Assembly: GCA_964526785.1 (NCBI GenBank)
Contig: CAZGMJ010000036.1
Coordinates: 1-55,350 of the forward strand
Direction: 5' to 3'
Source of the DNA: CAZGMJ01 sp964526785
GTDB lineage: Bacteria; Planctomycetota; Phycisphaerae; Sedimentisphaerales; Anaerobacaceae
Length of the DNA stretch: 55,350 nt
Positions 25,480-34,480 of the stretch are shown one piece after another (the stretch's first letter is position 1; every line of letters begins with the position of its first letter). The notes under the pieces are model-generated. The model saw only the letters and a list, made by a program, of their open reading frames with translations. It had not been told where the DNA came from and made no database searches. The position numbers and the translations under genes are program-made.

Positions 25480-28137
25480 ATGTGGCAATTTCGACTCGGC
25501 AGCATAGACGATTTACAGAAGATGAACAGCGAACTCGGGCTTTCGGTTGACGCTGTTGAGGATGTCTCGATTCTGAGCGAGCCGGTGCGGAAAGAGGGGG
25601 TGGACATACCGAACTCACTCGCGGTTCAGCCGATGGAGGGTTGTGATGGGGACAGCGAAGGGCAGCCGAGCGAATTGACGCTCAGACGGTACCGGCGCTT
25701 TGCGGCAGGTGGGGCGGGCTTGATCTGGGCTGAGGCGACGGCCGTGGCGCCCGAGGGGCGGGCCAATCCGAGGCAGTTGTGGCTGCACGAGGGCAGCAAG
25801 GATGCGTTCGCTGCCATGGCGGGGATGATGCGCCGGACAGCAGGCGAGTCGATGGGGGCGGGACACAGGCCTTTTCTTGTTCTTCAGTTGACGCACTCGG
25901 GCCGATACAGCAAGCCCAAGGGGGTGTCTGAGCCGATCATCGCGCAGCGCGATCCGTATCGGGATCCGATGGTTCCCCAGCATCCGCCCAGTCCGGACCG
26001 CGAGAGCCGGATACCGGATGATCGGCCGCTGGTGAGCGATGCGTATCTGGATCAATTGGTGGGGGCTTATGTCAATGCGGCACGGCTGGCGATGGAGGCG
26101 GGTTTCGATGCGGTCGATGTCAAGTCCTGTCACGGCTATCTCATCAACGAGCTGTTTGCGTGTTACAACCGCGAAGGCAAATACGGCGGTTCCTTTGAGA
26201 ATCGCACGCGGTTCATGCTCGACGTGGTCGACGCCATTGGCAACGAACTGGGGGACAGAATTCAGGTTGTCACGCGGCTGGGGATTTACGATGCGATCCC
26301 ATATCCTTACGGCTGGGCGGTGGACAAGGAAGATTACCGCAAGCCCGACCTGGCCGAGCCGAAGCAACTGATCGGTCTGCTGCAGGATCGCGGCGTGCGG
26401 CTGATCGACATCACGGTGGCCAATCCGTATTACAATCCGCACGTCGGCCGGCCGTTCAACGAACCGATTGTGGGCGGTTACGGCGAGCCCGAGCATCCGC
26501 TGGTCGGCGTCGATCGGATGCTGAATGTCACTGCTGAGGTTCAAAAGGCCTTTCCGGATATCGCGCTGGTGGGCACGGGTTACAGTTGGCTTCGGACGCT
26601 GTTTGCCAACGTTGGCGCGGCCCAGAAGGCGGCGGGCCGGGTGACACTGGTCGGGGCCGGGCGTATGGGTTTTGCGTATCCCGACTTCGCCAGGGACATT
26701 CTCACGAAAGGGCGCATGTTCCCGGAGAAGGTGTGCGTTGCGTGCAGCGCGTGCACGCAGATTATGCGCGACGGCGGTCGGACGGGCTGCGTGGTGCGGG
26801 ACAACGGCGTGTACGGACCAATCTTCGAGCACGGCCGCATGAGCGACCGGGAGAACCTCGCCCGGCTGGCTGCTGCGTGCCGCGAGTGCCAGGAGCCGAC
26901 GTGTCAACTGGCGTGCCCGGCGGGCATTGACATTCCCGCCTTCATCAAGCTGTTTCTCGACGGCATGGAGCAGCAGGCGTACGAGGTGCTCCGGCGGTCG
27001 AACATCTTTCCGGAGGTCTGCGCGTGGCTGTGTCCGGTCGAACAGCAATGCCAGGGCAATTGTCTGCAGAAGTTCATCGGCGACGGGCCTTTGCCGATTG
27101 CGGACATTCAGCGGTATCTCGCGGAACAGGCGAACAAGCAGGGGTGGTCGCGCCTGGATCTGCCGGAGGAATCTACGGGCAAGCGGGTTGCTGTGCTGGG
27201 TGCGGGGCCGGGCGGTCTGGCGTGTGCGGCGGTGCTTCTTGAGGCGGGCCACGAGGTGAGCGTGTTTGACAAGGGCGGCCAAGCGGGCGGCATGATCGAA
27301 TCGGTGATTCCGGCCGACAGGCAGGGCGTCTCGCTGCGCAACGAGGTCGAGGCGATCTTCGCCGACGTGCCGGCCGAGAGATTGCAGTGGAGGCTGGGGA
27401 CGGAAATCAACGCCGGTTTTACGCTCGATGATATCTGCGCCGAGGGTTTCGATGCGGTGTTTATCGGGATGGGGCTTCCTGCGGCAACGGGCATCAGCGA
27501 GAACAAGCTGGACGGGCTGTGGGATGCGCTGACGTTTCTGGCGAAGGCCAAAGAGAAGGGCGGGCCGGAGCTTGCGGGCAAACGGGTCGGCGTCATCGGC
27601 GGGGGCAATACGGCGATGGATGTTGCGACGACGGCGGCGCACCTGGGTGCGCGGGATGTGTATCTGATATATCGGCGGTCCTTCAAGGAGATGCCCGCAT
27701 GGAGCGGCGAGCGGGATCGCGCGATGGCCAAAGGGGTGCACTTTATCATTCTGACCCAGCCGCTCGGCTACAACTCGAAGAACGGGCGGCTGACGGGGAT
27801 TCGCGTATGCCCGACGCAGTTGGGCGAGCCGGACGGATCGGGACGCTGTCGTCCGGTGCCGGTCGAGTCCAGTGCGTATGATCTGGAGATGGACATCGTT
27901 GTCGAAGCAATCGGGCAGAAGGCTTCCGAAGGGCTGGAGGAAGCGTTGCCGGGGGTGCGAACGGACAAGGGGCTGATCGTGGTACAGGATAACTCGTATG
28001 CGACTTGCCGCGAGGGGGTGTTCGCGGGCGGCGATCTCGTGCGGGGGCCGTCGACGGTTGTGGCGGCCGTGGCCGATGGTATGCGGGCGGCGCGGGAGAT
28101 TAATGATTTTCTGACCAAGACTGTGGAAAGGGTATAA
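25480..28137 (+). CDS. FadH/old-yellow-enzyme-like reductase with inserted GltD-type Fe-S domain
   Basis: An 885-residue multidomain flavoenzyme. Residues ~30-410 are an old-yellow-enzyme TIM barrel (THSGRYS; SCHGYLINEL near 216). A 4Fe-4S site CVACSAC-x11-C lies near 418. Residues ~460-550 form a GltD/dihydropyrimidine-dehydrogenase-type cysteine domain (CRECQEPTCQLACP near 465, then CAWLC..CQGNC near 513). The rest is an FAD/NAD(P) oxidoreductase with VLGAGPGG near 568 and VIGGGNTAMD near 701. FadH has the barrel and flavin parts but not the GltD-type insert. It probably moves NAD(P)H electrons to an enone or similar C=C substrate. First gene of a seven-gene block, 71 bp after uvrA. Confidence 0.85.
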   Translation: MWQFRLGSIDDLQKMNSELGLSVDAVEDVSILSEPVRKEGVDIPNSLAVQPMEGCDGDSEGQPSELTLRRYRRFAAGGAGLIWAEATAVAPEGRANPRQLWLHEGSKDAFAAMAGMMRRTAGESMGAGHRPFLVLQLTHSGRYSKPKGVSEPIIAQRDPYRDPMVPQHPPSPDRESRIPDDRPLVSDAYLDQLVGAYVNAARLAMEAGFDAVDVKSCHGYLINELFACYNREGKYGGSFENRTRFMLDVVDAIGNELGDRIQVVTRLGIYDAIPYPYGWAVDKEDYRKPDLAEPKQLIGLLQDRGVRLIDITVANPYYNPHVGRPFNEPIVGGYGEPEHPLVGVDRMLNVTAEVQKAFPDIALVGTGYSWLRTLFANVGAAQKAAGRVTLVGAGRMGFAYPDFARDILTKGRMFPEKVCVACSACTQIMRDGGRTGCVVRDNGVYGPIFEHGRMSDRENLARLAAACRECQEPTCQLACPAGIDIPAFIKLFLDGMEQQAYEVLRRSNIFPEVCAWLCPVEQQCQGNCLQKFIGDGPLPIADIQRYLAEQANKQGWSRLDLPEESTGKRVAVLGAGPGGLACAAVLLEAGHEVSVFDKGGQAGGMIESVIPADRQGVSLRNEVEAIFADVPAERLQWRLGTEINAGFTLDDICAEGFDAVFIGMGLPAATGISENKLDGLWDALTFLAKAKEKGGPELAGKRVGVIGGGNTAMDVATTAAHLGARDVYLIYRRSFKEMPAWSGERDRAMAKGVHFIILTQPLGYNSKNGRLTGIRVCPTQLGEPDGSGRCRPVPVESSAYDLEMDIVVEAIGQKASEGLEEALPGVRTDKGLIVVQDNSYATCREGVFAGGDLVRGPSTVVAAVADGMRAAREINDFLTKTVERV

Positions 28138-28138
28138 G

Positions 28139-28909
28139 ATGCCGGACAGACCGGTGGCGATAGTGACAGGGGCGAGTCGGGGGATCGGCAGGGCGGTTGC
28201 GCTGGAATTGGCGCGGCTGGGGTTCGATCTGGTGGTCAATCGCGTGCAGAACGAGGCGCCCCAGACGAAAGAGGAGGCCGAATCGCTTGGCGTGCGGTGC
28301 GCGTTCGTTCAGGGCAATATCGGGGACAGCGACGATCGCAAGAGGCTTGTTGCCGAGACGAAGGAACGTTTGGGGCGCTGCGATATGCTGGTGAACAATG
28401 CCGGTGCGGCACCGCTCAAGCGGCTGGATATCCTCGATGCTACCGAGGAGAGTTTCGACCGTGTGACTGGAATCAACCTCAAGGGGCCGTACTTTCTGAC
28501 GCAGCAGGTGGCAAACTGGATGATCGAGCAGAAGCGGGAGCACCCGGATCGTGCGATGCGAATTGTAAGTATCGGGTCGATCAGCGCGTATACCAGTTCG
28601 CCATCTCGCGGCGAGTATTGCATCAGCAAGGCGGGCATCCGGATGATGACCAAGCTGTATGCGGATCGGCTGGCGGAGTACGGCATCGGAGTGTACGAAG
28701 TGAGCCCGGGGATTATCGAGACGGACATGACCAGCGGGGTCAAGGACAAGTATGACAAGCTCATCGGCGGGGGTCTGACACCCATCCGGCGATGGGGGCA
28801 GCCCGATGACGTGGCCAAAGCGGTCGGGGCGATTGCGCGCGGGGACTTCGACTTCTCGACCGGCTGCGTATTCGACGTCGACGGAGGCTTTCATCTGCAC
28901 AGGCTGTAA
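28139..28909 (+). CDS. Short-chain dehydrogenase/reductase
   Basis: A 256-residue SDR with the cofactor motif TGASRGIG, NNAG, a catalytic Ser in SIGSIS and YCISK (Tyr and Lys). The C-terminus GCVFDVDGGF is typical. It starts 1 bp after the previous stop with GGAAAGGG upstream, so it is coupled to the flavoenzyme. Such enzymes reduce or oxidise sugars and keto-acids; with an aldolase and kinase downstream, a role on a deoxy-keto sugar acid is plausible but unproven. Confidence 0.85.
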   Translation: MPDRPVAIVTGASRGIGRAVALELARLGFDLVVNRVQNEAPQTKEEAESLGVRCAFVQGNIGDSDDRKRLVAETKERLGRCDMLVNNAGAAPLKRLDILDATEESFDRVTGINLKGPYFLTQQVANWMIEQKREHPDRAMRIVSIGSISAYTSSPSRGEYCISKAGIRMMTKLYADRLAEYGIGVYEVSPGIIETDMTSGVKDKYDKLIGGGLTPIRRWGQPDDVAKAVGAIARGDFDFSTGCVFDVDGGFHLHRL

Positions 28910-28940
28910 CGTCTTCACCGGAAAAGCAGGGAGCGTGTGT

Positions 28941-29723
28941 ATGAACATCAAGGATACGATTGCAACGCTGTTGCGCGACGGATTTGTTCTGGTCTTCAAT
29001 CAGGACAAGCTGGACATCGTTCGAACGGCGGGGGCGCTGATTGAGGCGGGCGTTTACAATATGGAGGTGACGTGCCGGATCAGCAGGCCGCTGGAGAAGC
29101 TGGAGCGTCTGCGGCGGGAGTTGCCCGAGTTCGTTGCGGGTTCGGCCAGCCTGATTGACTGGCCCGAGATGCTGGGTGTTTACAACGCCGTGCATCGTGA
29201 AGATCCACTGCCGAGTTTGCAGCAGGTGGTGGATGTCGGTGCGTGTTATCTTGTTTCGGCCGTGAACTTCAGCGACGCCGGCTATGAGAAGTTCGGGGGA
29301 AAGATCCCGATGATTCCGGGTTGCGGCAGCGCGACCGAGGTGGTGACGCAGTTCGCCAGAGGAGCGAACCTCTGCAAGATCTTTCCGGCCAAGCAACTTG
29401 GCGGACCGGCATACGTCAAGGCCATCGATCCGGCCATCCACAAGACGATCAGTCTGGTGCCGACGGGCGGCACGAATGCGAGCAACATCCCGGATTATAT
29501 CGATGCAGGGGTACTGGTGCTCGGGGCGTCTTTCAGTATGATCGACAAGGCGACGATGGGTAAGATCGTCGACGAACAGGATTACGATCTGCTGGCGAGG
29601 GAACTGGCGGCGATCAAGCGGATGGTGGACGAGAGGCGACAGGACAAGCTGCCGGAGATGGATTTCGGCGCCGCCACAATCGAGCAGATCACCAAGGCCA
29701 CCGGCAGACAATTCAACATATAG
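28941..29723 (+). CDS. KDPG/KHG-aldolase-family enzyme
   Basis: A 260-residue TIM-barrel aldolase of the Eda family, longer than the usual ~210 by a C-terminal extension. The Schiff-base Lys is likely the one in CKIFPAKQLGGP, and MIPGCGSATEVV is a family marker. These enzymes split 2-keto-3-deoxy sugar acids (e.g. KDPG) to pyruvate and an aldehyde. AGGGAG precedes ATG 28941. Its partner is probably the PfkB kinase four genes on. The extension and the N-terminal region around CRISRPLEKLERL may mean an altered substrate. Confidence 0.82.
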   Translation: MNIKDTIATLLRDGFVLVFNQDKLDIVRTAGALIEAGVYNMEVTCRISRPLEKLERLRRELPEFVAGSASLIDWPEMLGVYNAVHREDPLPSLQQVVDVGACYLVSAVNFSDAGYEKFGGKIPMIPGCGSATEVVTQFARGANLCKIFPAKQLGGPAYVKAIDPAIHKTISLVPTGGTNASNIPDYIDAGVLVLGASFSMIDKATMGKIVDEQDYDLLARELAAIKRMVDERRQDKLPEMDFGAATIEQITKATGRQFNI

Positions 29724-29811
29724 CGCAACTGTGTATGGCGGGCTGTGGATGTTTTCGGCCGCGGCGCATCATCGACATTCGGTATCGCAGTGATTGGAGA
29801 TCGAGACGGTT

Positions 29812-31278
29812 ATGAGGCAATCAAACAGACGTATGGCAGGTCTTTCAGTGACGGCGGCGTTCATTTTTGCATGTATGGCCGCGTCGAGGTGCGGTTCAGA
29901 AAGTTCCGTGGAGGCGGGCCGGCTGACACTGAACCGCAAGGATACGGGCTATCGGGGCATCTGGTACATGAATCAGCCTTCCGGCGATGAGTACGTGTAC
30001 AAATACAGCGGGGGGCTGGGGACGTACTGTGCCAAGCACAAGCCGTTTGCGGTATATTGCGAGGAGGTGGACAAGACCTTCTTCTGCTACGGCGGCACGA
30101 CTACAGAGAGCAATCGCCAACTGCTGCATATGGTGTCTTACTACGACCATACAACCGGCAAGGTGCCCCGTCCGACGATTCTGCTGGACAAGAACACCAG
30201 CGATGCGCACGACAATCCCGTGATATCCGTCGACGACGAAGGCTACATATGGATTTTCTCCACGTCGCACGGCCGCAGCCGGCCTTCCTATGTGCACAGG
30301 AGTTCCCGGCCCCACGACGTCAATGCGTTCGAACTGGTGCCGGTGACAAAAGTGGAGGACGGCAACGATGTGCCGATGACCAATTTCTCGTATATGCAAC
30401 CCTGGTATCTGCCGGGCCGCGGTTTCGTGTGCTTTTTCACGCGGTACAATTATCCGGCCGCCCGGACCATCTGTTTCATGACCAGTCGAGACGGTCGCAC
30501 CTGGTCTTCCTGGCAGCGGCTCGGGGCCATCGACAAGGGACACTATCAGATCAGTGCGGCCAACGACGAAAAGGCGGGTACGGCGTTCAACTACCATCCC
30601 GATCCGAAGGGGCTCAACTGGCGGACGAATCTGTACTACATGGAGACCGCCGATTTCGGGAGGACCTGGCGGAGCGTTGACGGGAGGAAGGTGGGGCTTG
30701 CTCTGAAAGATGCCGCCAATCCTGCGCTTGTGCACGAGTACGAATCCGCGGGGCTGAACGTCTATCTCAAGGACATTCGCTTCGACGGCGCGGGCCGGCC
30801 GGTCATTCTGTACATCACGAGCAGAGGCTATGAATCCGGGCCGAAGAACAATCCGCGAACCTGGACGACGGCGCAATGGACCGGCGAGAAATGGCTCATT
30901 CGGCCTGTCACCACGTCCGACAACAACTACGACATGGGCTCGCTATATCTCGAATCTGACGGGACGTGGAGGATCATCGGGCCTACGGAGACGGGTCCGC
31001 AGCCGTACAATCCGGGCGGAGAGGTTGCGATGTGGGTCAGCACAGACCAGGGCAAATCGTGGCGGAAGGTGCGGCAATTAACCCGTGACAGCGAACGCAA
31101 CCATACATACGTGCGGCGACCGGTCAACGCGCATCCCGATTTCTACGGCCTGTGGGCGGATGGGCACGGCAGGCAGCCTTCGGAGTCGCAGTTGTATTTC
31201 TGCGACAAGCAGGGCAATGTTTATCTGTTGCCGCGAGAGATGAATTCGGACTTCGCCAGGCCGGCGTTGCTCAAATAG
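29812..31278 (+). CDS. Secreted BNR_4-like propeller protein (possible polysaccharide lyase)
   Basis: A 488-residue protein with a signal segment ending ACMAASRC, either a lipoprotein box or a Sec site. The rest is a beta-propeller with HDNPVISVDDEGYIWIF, SRDGRTWSSW and STDQGKSWRKV blades, matching the BNR_4 (PF15892) group, which includes ulvan lyases of PL24/PL25. If it is a lyase it would feed unsaturated uronates to the cytoplasmic enzymes encoded around it. ATG 29812 has GGAGA 10 bases upstream; a TTG at 29794 is possible. The substrate is not readable. Confidence 0.72.
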   Translation: MRQSNRRMAGLSVTAAFIFACMAASRCGSESSVEAGRLTLNRKDTGYRGIWYMNQPSGDEYVYKYSGGLGTYCAKHKPFAVYCEEVDKTFFCYGGTTTESNRQLLHMVSYYDHTTGKVPRPTILLDKNTSDAHDNPVISVDDEGYIWIFSTSHGRSRPSYVHRSSRPHDVNAFELVPVTKVEDGNDVPMTNFSYMQPWYLPGRGFVCFFTRYNYPAARTICFMTSRDGRTWSSWQRLGAIDKGHYQISAANDEKAGTAFNYHPDPKGLNWRTNLYYMETADFGRTWRSVDGRKVGLALKDAANPALVHEYESAGLNVYLKDIRFDGAGRPVILYITSRGYESGPKNNPRTWTTAQWTGEKWLIRPVTTSDNNYDMGSLYLESDGTWRIIGPTETGPQPYNPGGEVAMWVSTDQGKSWRKVRQLTRDSERNHTYVRRPVNAHPDFYGLWADGHGRQPSESQLYFCDKQGNVYLLPREMNSDFARPALLK

Positions 31279-31308
31279 GAAGCAGGGGTTAGTCCACCGA
31301 GGTACGCA

Positions 31309-33333
31309 GTGGCTCAGAGACAGATACACGGGCGAAAGGTCGGATTTCACCACTACAACACGGTGATCGTGGGCGCGGGCGCAGCGGGGATGAACTGTGC
31401 CGTGCATCTCTATGAGTTCATGGATCGGGCGGGAATCCGGAATCCGCAGGAGAGAATCGTTGTGGTTACCGGCGGGTTGCCTCTCGGGGCCTCGCGGATG
31501 AGCGGTTCGGACAAGCAGACGTATTACAAGATGGGCACGAGTCCGGACGTTGCCGACAGCGCCGAGTCCTTCGCTTCGACATTGACGGCGGGGGGGTGTT
31601 GTCATGAGGATCTGGCGATGGCCGAAGCGATCGGTTCACTTCGCGAATTCTATCATCTGGTCCGGGCGGGCGTGCCCTTTCCGACCGATTCGTTCGGCAC
31701 GTTTGTCGGCTACAAGACCGACCACGATCCGGCCGAACGTGCGACGTCCGCCGGTCCCAAGACCAGCAAGTTCATGAGCGAATGCCTGCAGAAGCAGGTC
31801 GAGCGTTACGGCATTGCCATTGTCGATCAGCAGGAAGTGGCACATCTTCTGACAGGCGGCGATGGCGACGAGAATCGCATCATCGGCGTGGTGACAATCG
31901 ACAAGAAGAGCACGCGTGATTCGGATTACGTCCTGAACGTCTATCGGGGGCAGAACATCGTTCTGGCGGCGGGCGGTCCGGGTGCGCTGTATCAGACCAG
32001 CGTCTATCCCAAGGGTCAGATCGGTATCCACGGTCTGGCGTTCAAAGCCGGGCTGATCGGAGCGAATCTGACCGAGTCGCAGTTCGGACTGGCGAGCACG
32101 AAGTTCCGGTGGAACGTTTCGGGCACGTACATGCAGGCGATCCCGCGCATTTTCAGCACGGACGCCGACGGCGGCGATGAGTGGGAGTTCCTTGTCGACT
32201 TTTTTCCGTCGATGAGCAAGATGGCCAGCGACATCTTTCTCAAGGGCTACCAATGGCCTTTCGATCCACAGCGGATTGCGAATCATCAGTCGTCGTTGAT
32301 CGATGTGTTGGTCTTTAATGAAACGCAGAGCGGGCGGCGGGTCTTCATGGATTTTCGGCAGAATCCCGTCGGTAGCGAACCCTTCGATCTGGAGGGGCTT
32401 GAACCTGAGGCGTATGATTACCTCAAGGCGGCCGGGGCGTTTCAGGCCATACCCATCGAGCGCCTGGCTCACATGAACCCTCCGGCCATCGACATTTACA
32501 AGGAAAACGGCATAGACCTTCGCACGGAACCGCTCGAAATCGCGGTTTGTGCGCAGCACAACAACGGCGGTTTTGCGGTCAACAAGTGGTGGGAATCGAA
32601 TGTTCGGCATACATTTGTGATCGGCGAGATGGCGGGAACGCACGGCGTGAAGCGGCCGGGCGGTTCGGCTTTGAATGCGGGCCAGGCGGGCGGTTTGCGT
32701 GCAGCCGAGTATATTGTCAATGCCTATGGCACGGATGTCGTCTCGGAACAGAGCGATACGGATGCAGAAGAGACGCAGTTGGCTGAACTGATCGATCGCC
32801 TGGATAGCTGGGGGGAGGCGGCGGGTCCGGCACCAGCGGAGGTGATTTTGCGTGTACAGGCGACGATGACGGAATCGGGCGGGCATATAAGGCAGACAGC
32901 AGACGCCCGAGGCGCGCTGGATGAGATGCTCGCTCTGTATCGACGAGTTTGTCACGAGGGTCTGGGGGTCGGCGGTGGAAGAGATTTGGTCGAGGCTGTT
33001 CGGGCCGAGCATCTGGTACTGGCGGCCGCGGCGTATTTGAAAGCTATCGTGGAGCTGCTCGGGCAGGGAAGCGGTTCGCGCGGGTCGCATCTGGTGCTCG
33101 ATGGCGACGGCGTGGAAGTGCATCCGGATGTTGTGGATCGCAGGACCGGCGAGCCGCTGCGGTACAAGCCGGAGAACGAGTCGCTGCGAGAGGAGATTCT
33201 GGAGGTTCGTTACGACGCGGGTGCGGCGGATCTGTTCTCTTGTCCGAGTGTTCCGCTTCGGCCCGCGCCAACTGAGCGGCAGGCTTTCGAACCCGCCTGG
33301 CGGGACTACCGCGAGAAACGTATTTACGAATGA
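31309..33333 (+). CDS. Fumarate-reductase/succinate-dehydrogenase-type FAD protein
   Basis: A 674-residue flavoprotein. The FAD motif is VIVGAGAAGMNCAVHL, and the C-terminal flavin-binding segment HGVKRPGGSALNAGQAGGLR resembles SdhA/FrdA/NadB. It has no signal peptide and no visible haem or Fe-S site, and no iron-sulfur or membrane subunit is encoded nearby, so it is not a normal complex II. It may oxidise or reduce a sugar-acid intermediate using its own flavin, or pair with the upstream Fe-S flavoenzyme. The start is GTG 31309, 30 bp after the previous gene. Confidence 0.78.
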   Translation: MAQRQIHGRKVGFHHYNTVIVGAGAAGMNCAVHLYEFMDRAGIRNPQERIVVVTGGLPLGASRMSGSDKQTYYKMGTSPDVADSAESFASTLTAGGCCHEDLAMAEAIGSLREFYHLVRAGVPFPTDSFGTFVGYKTDHDPAERATSAGPKTSKFMSECLQKQVERYGIAIVDQQEVAHLLTGGDGDENRIIGVVTIDKKSTRDSDYVLNVYRGQNIVLAAGGPGALYQTSVYPKGQIGIHGLAFKAGLIGANLTESQFGLASTKFRWNVSGTYMQAIPRIFSTDADGGDEWEFLVDFFPSMSKMASDIFLKGYQWPFDPQRIANHQSSLIDVLVFNETQSGRRVFMDFRQNPVGSEPFDLEGLEPEAYDYLKAAGAFQAIPIERLAHMNPPAIDIYKENGIDLRTEPLEIAVCAQHNNGGFAVNKWWESNVRHTFVIGEMAGTHGVKRPGGSALNAGQAGGLRAAEYIVNAYGTDVVSEQSDTDAEETQLAELIDRLDSWGEAAGPAPAEVILRVQATMTESGGHIRQTADARGALDEMLALYRRVCHEGLGVGGGRDLVEAVRAEHLVLAAAAYLKAIVELLGQGSGSRGSHLVLDGDGVEVHPDVVDRRTGEPLRYKPENESLREEILEVRYDAGAADLFSCPSVPLRPAPTERQAFEPAWRDYREKRIYE

Positions 33334-33356
33334 AGGCAGATTACGAGGAGTGCTTC

Positions 33357-34457
33357 ATGTCACTGATCGATATCAAACCGAGTTCGCAATGCAGGTACGA
33401 CATCGTGTCGCTTGGAGAGATCATGATCCGTCTGGATCCCGGCTCGGAGCGGATTCACACGACGCGGCACTTTCGGGCGTGGGAAGGCGGGGGCGAATAC
33501 AACGTCGCCCGCGGTTTGAAGCGCTGCTTCGGCAAGCGGGCCGCGGTCGTTACCGCCATTGTGGACAATCCGGTCGGCAGGCTGCTTGAGGATTTGATTC
33601 TTCAGGGCGGCGTCCGCATGGAGTATGTGAAATGGATGCCGTACGACGGTATCGGCCGGAAGGTACGCGTGGGGTTGAATTTTACGGAGCGAGGTTTCGG
33701 CGTTCGTGCGGCGGTGGGGTGTTCGGATCGTGCCAACAGCGCCGCGTCGCAACTCAAGAAGGGCGATATCGACTGGCAGCGCATATTCGGCGCCGACGGC
33801 TCGTGCTGGTTCCATACGGGTGGCATTTATGCGGGCCTTTCGGAGACTACGCCGGAGGTTATCATCGAGGCGGTGAAGGCGGCAAAACAGCACGGGACCA
33901 TCGTCTCGTACGACCTGAATTTTCGCAATTCGCTCTGGAAGGACATTGGCGGCCGGGAGAAGGCCATGGAGGTTAACCGCGAGATTGCTCCGTACGTTGA
34001 CGTTATGCTGGGCAACGAGGAGGATTTTTCGGCGGCTCTGGGTTTTGAGGTGAAGGGGGTGGATAAGGGGTTTTCGAAGCTGGATCCGGGGAACTTCAAA
34101 GAGATGATCGGCCGGGTGGTCGAAGCGTTTCCGAACCTGCAGGCCGTGGCCACGACGCTTCGCAACGCCAAGACCGCTTCGGTTAACGGTTGGGGTGCGA
34201 TTCTCTACATCGGCGGACAATTCCATGAAGCGACGCTGCGGCCGGACCTGGAGATATACGATCGCGTGGGCGGGGGCGACAGTTTTGCCTCGGGGCTAAT
34301 ATATGGCTTTATGGAAAGCGATTCGGCCGCCGAGGCGGTCAATTATGGTGCGGCCCATGGCGCGCTGGCGATGACCACGCCCGGTGACACGACAACGGCG
34401 AGCCTGCAGGAAGTTCGGCGGGTAATGGCCGGTGGCGGCGCCCGCGTTGACAGATAG
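33357..34457 (+). CDS. PfkB-family sugar kinase, KDG-kinase-like
   Basis: A 366-residue ribokinase-fold kinase with the PfkB signature DRVGGGDSFASGLIYGF (catalytic Asp in GDSFASG). The N-terminus IVSLGEIMIRLDPG and the FHTGGIYAGLSE region resemble 2-keto-3-deoxygluconate kinase. It would make KDPG for the aldolase in this operon. ATG 33357 has GAGGAG 6 bases upstream; the frame is open to 33330. Other deoxy-sugar acids are possible substrates. Confidence 0.8.
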   Translation: MSLIDIKPSSQCRYDIVSLGEIMIRLDPGSERIHTTRHFRAWEGGGEYNVARGLKRCFGKRAAVVTAIVDNPVGRLLEDLILQGGVRMEYVKWMPYDGIGRKVRVGLNFTERGFGVRAAVGCSDRANSAASQLKKGDIDWQRIFGADGSCWFHTGGIYAGLSETTPEVIIEAVKAAKQHGTIVSYDLNFRNSLWKDIGGREKAMEVNREIAPYVDVMLGNEEDFSAALGFEVKGVDKGFSKLDPGNFKEMIGRVVEAFPNLQAVATTLRNAKTASVNGWGAILYIGGQFHEATLRPDLEIYDRVGGGDSFASGLIYGFMESDSAAEAVNYGAAHGALAMTTPGDTTTASLQEVRRVMAGGGARVDR

Positions 34458-34480
34458 ATCACAAGTGTGAAGGGAATTCG

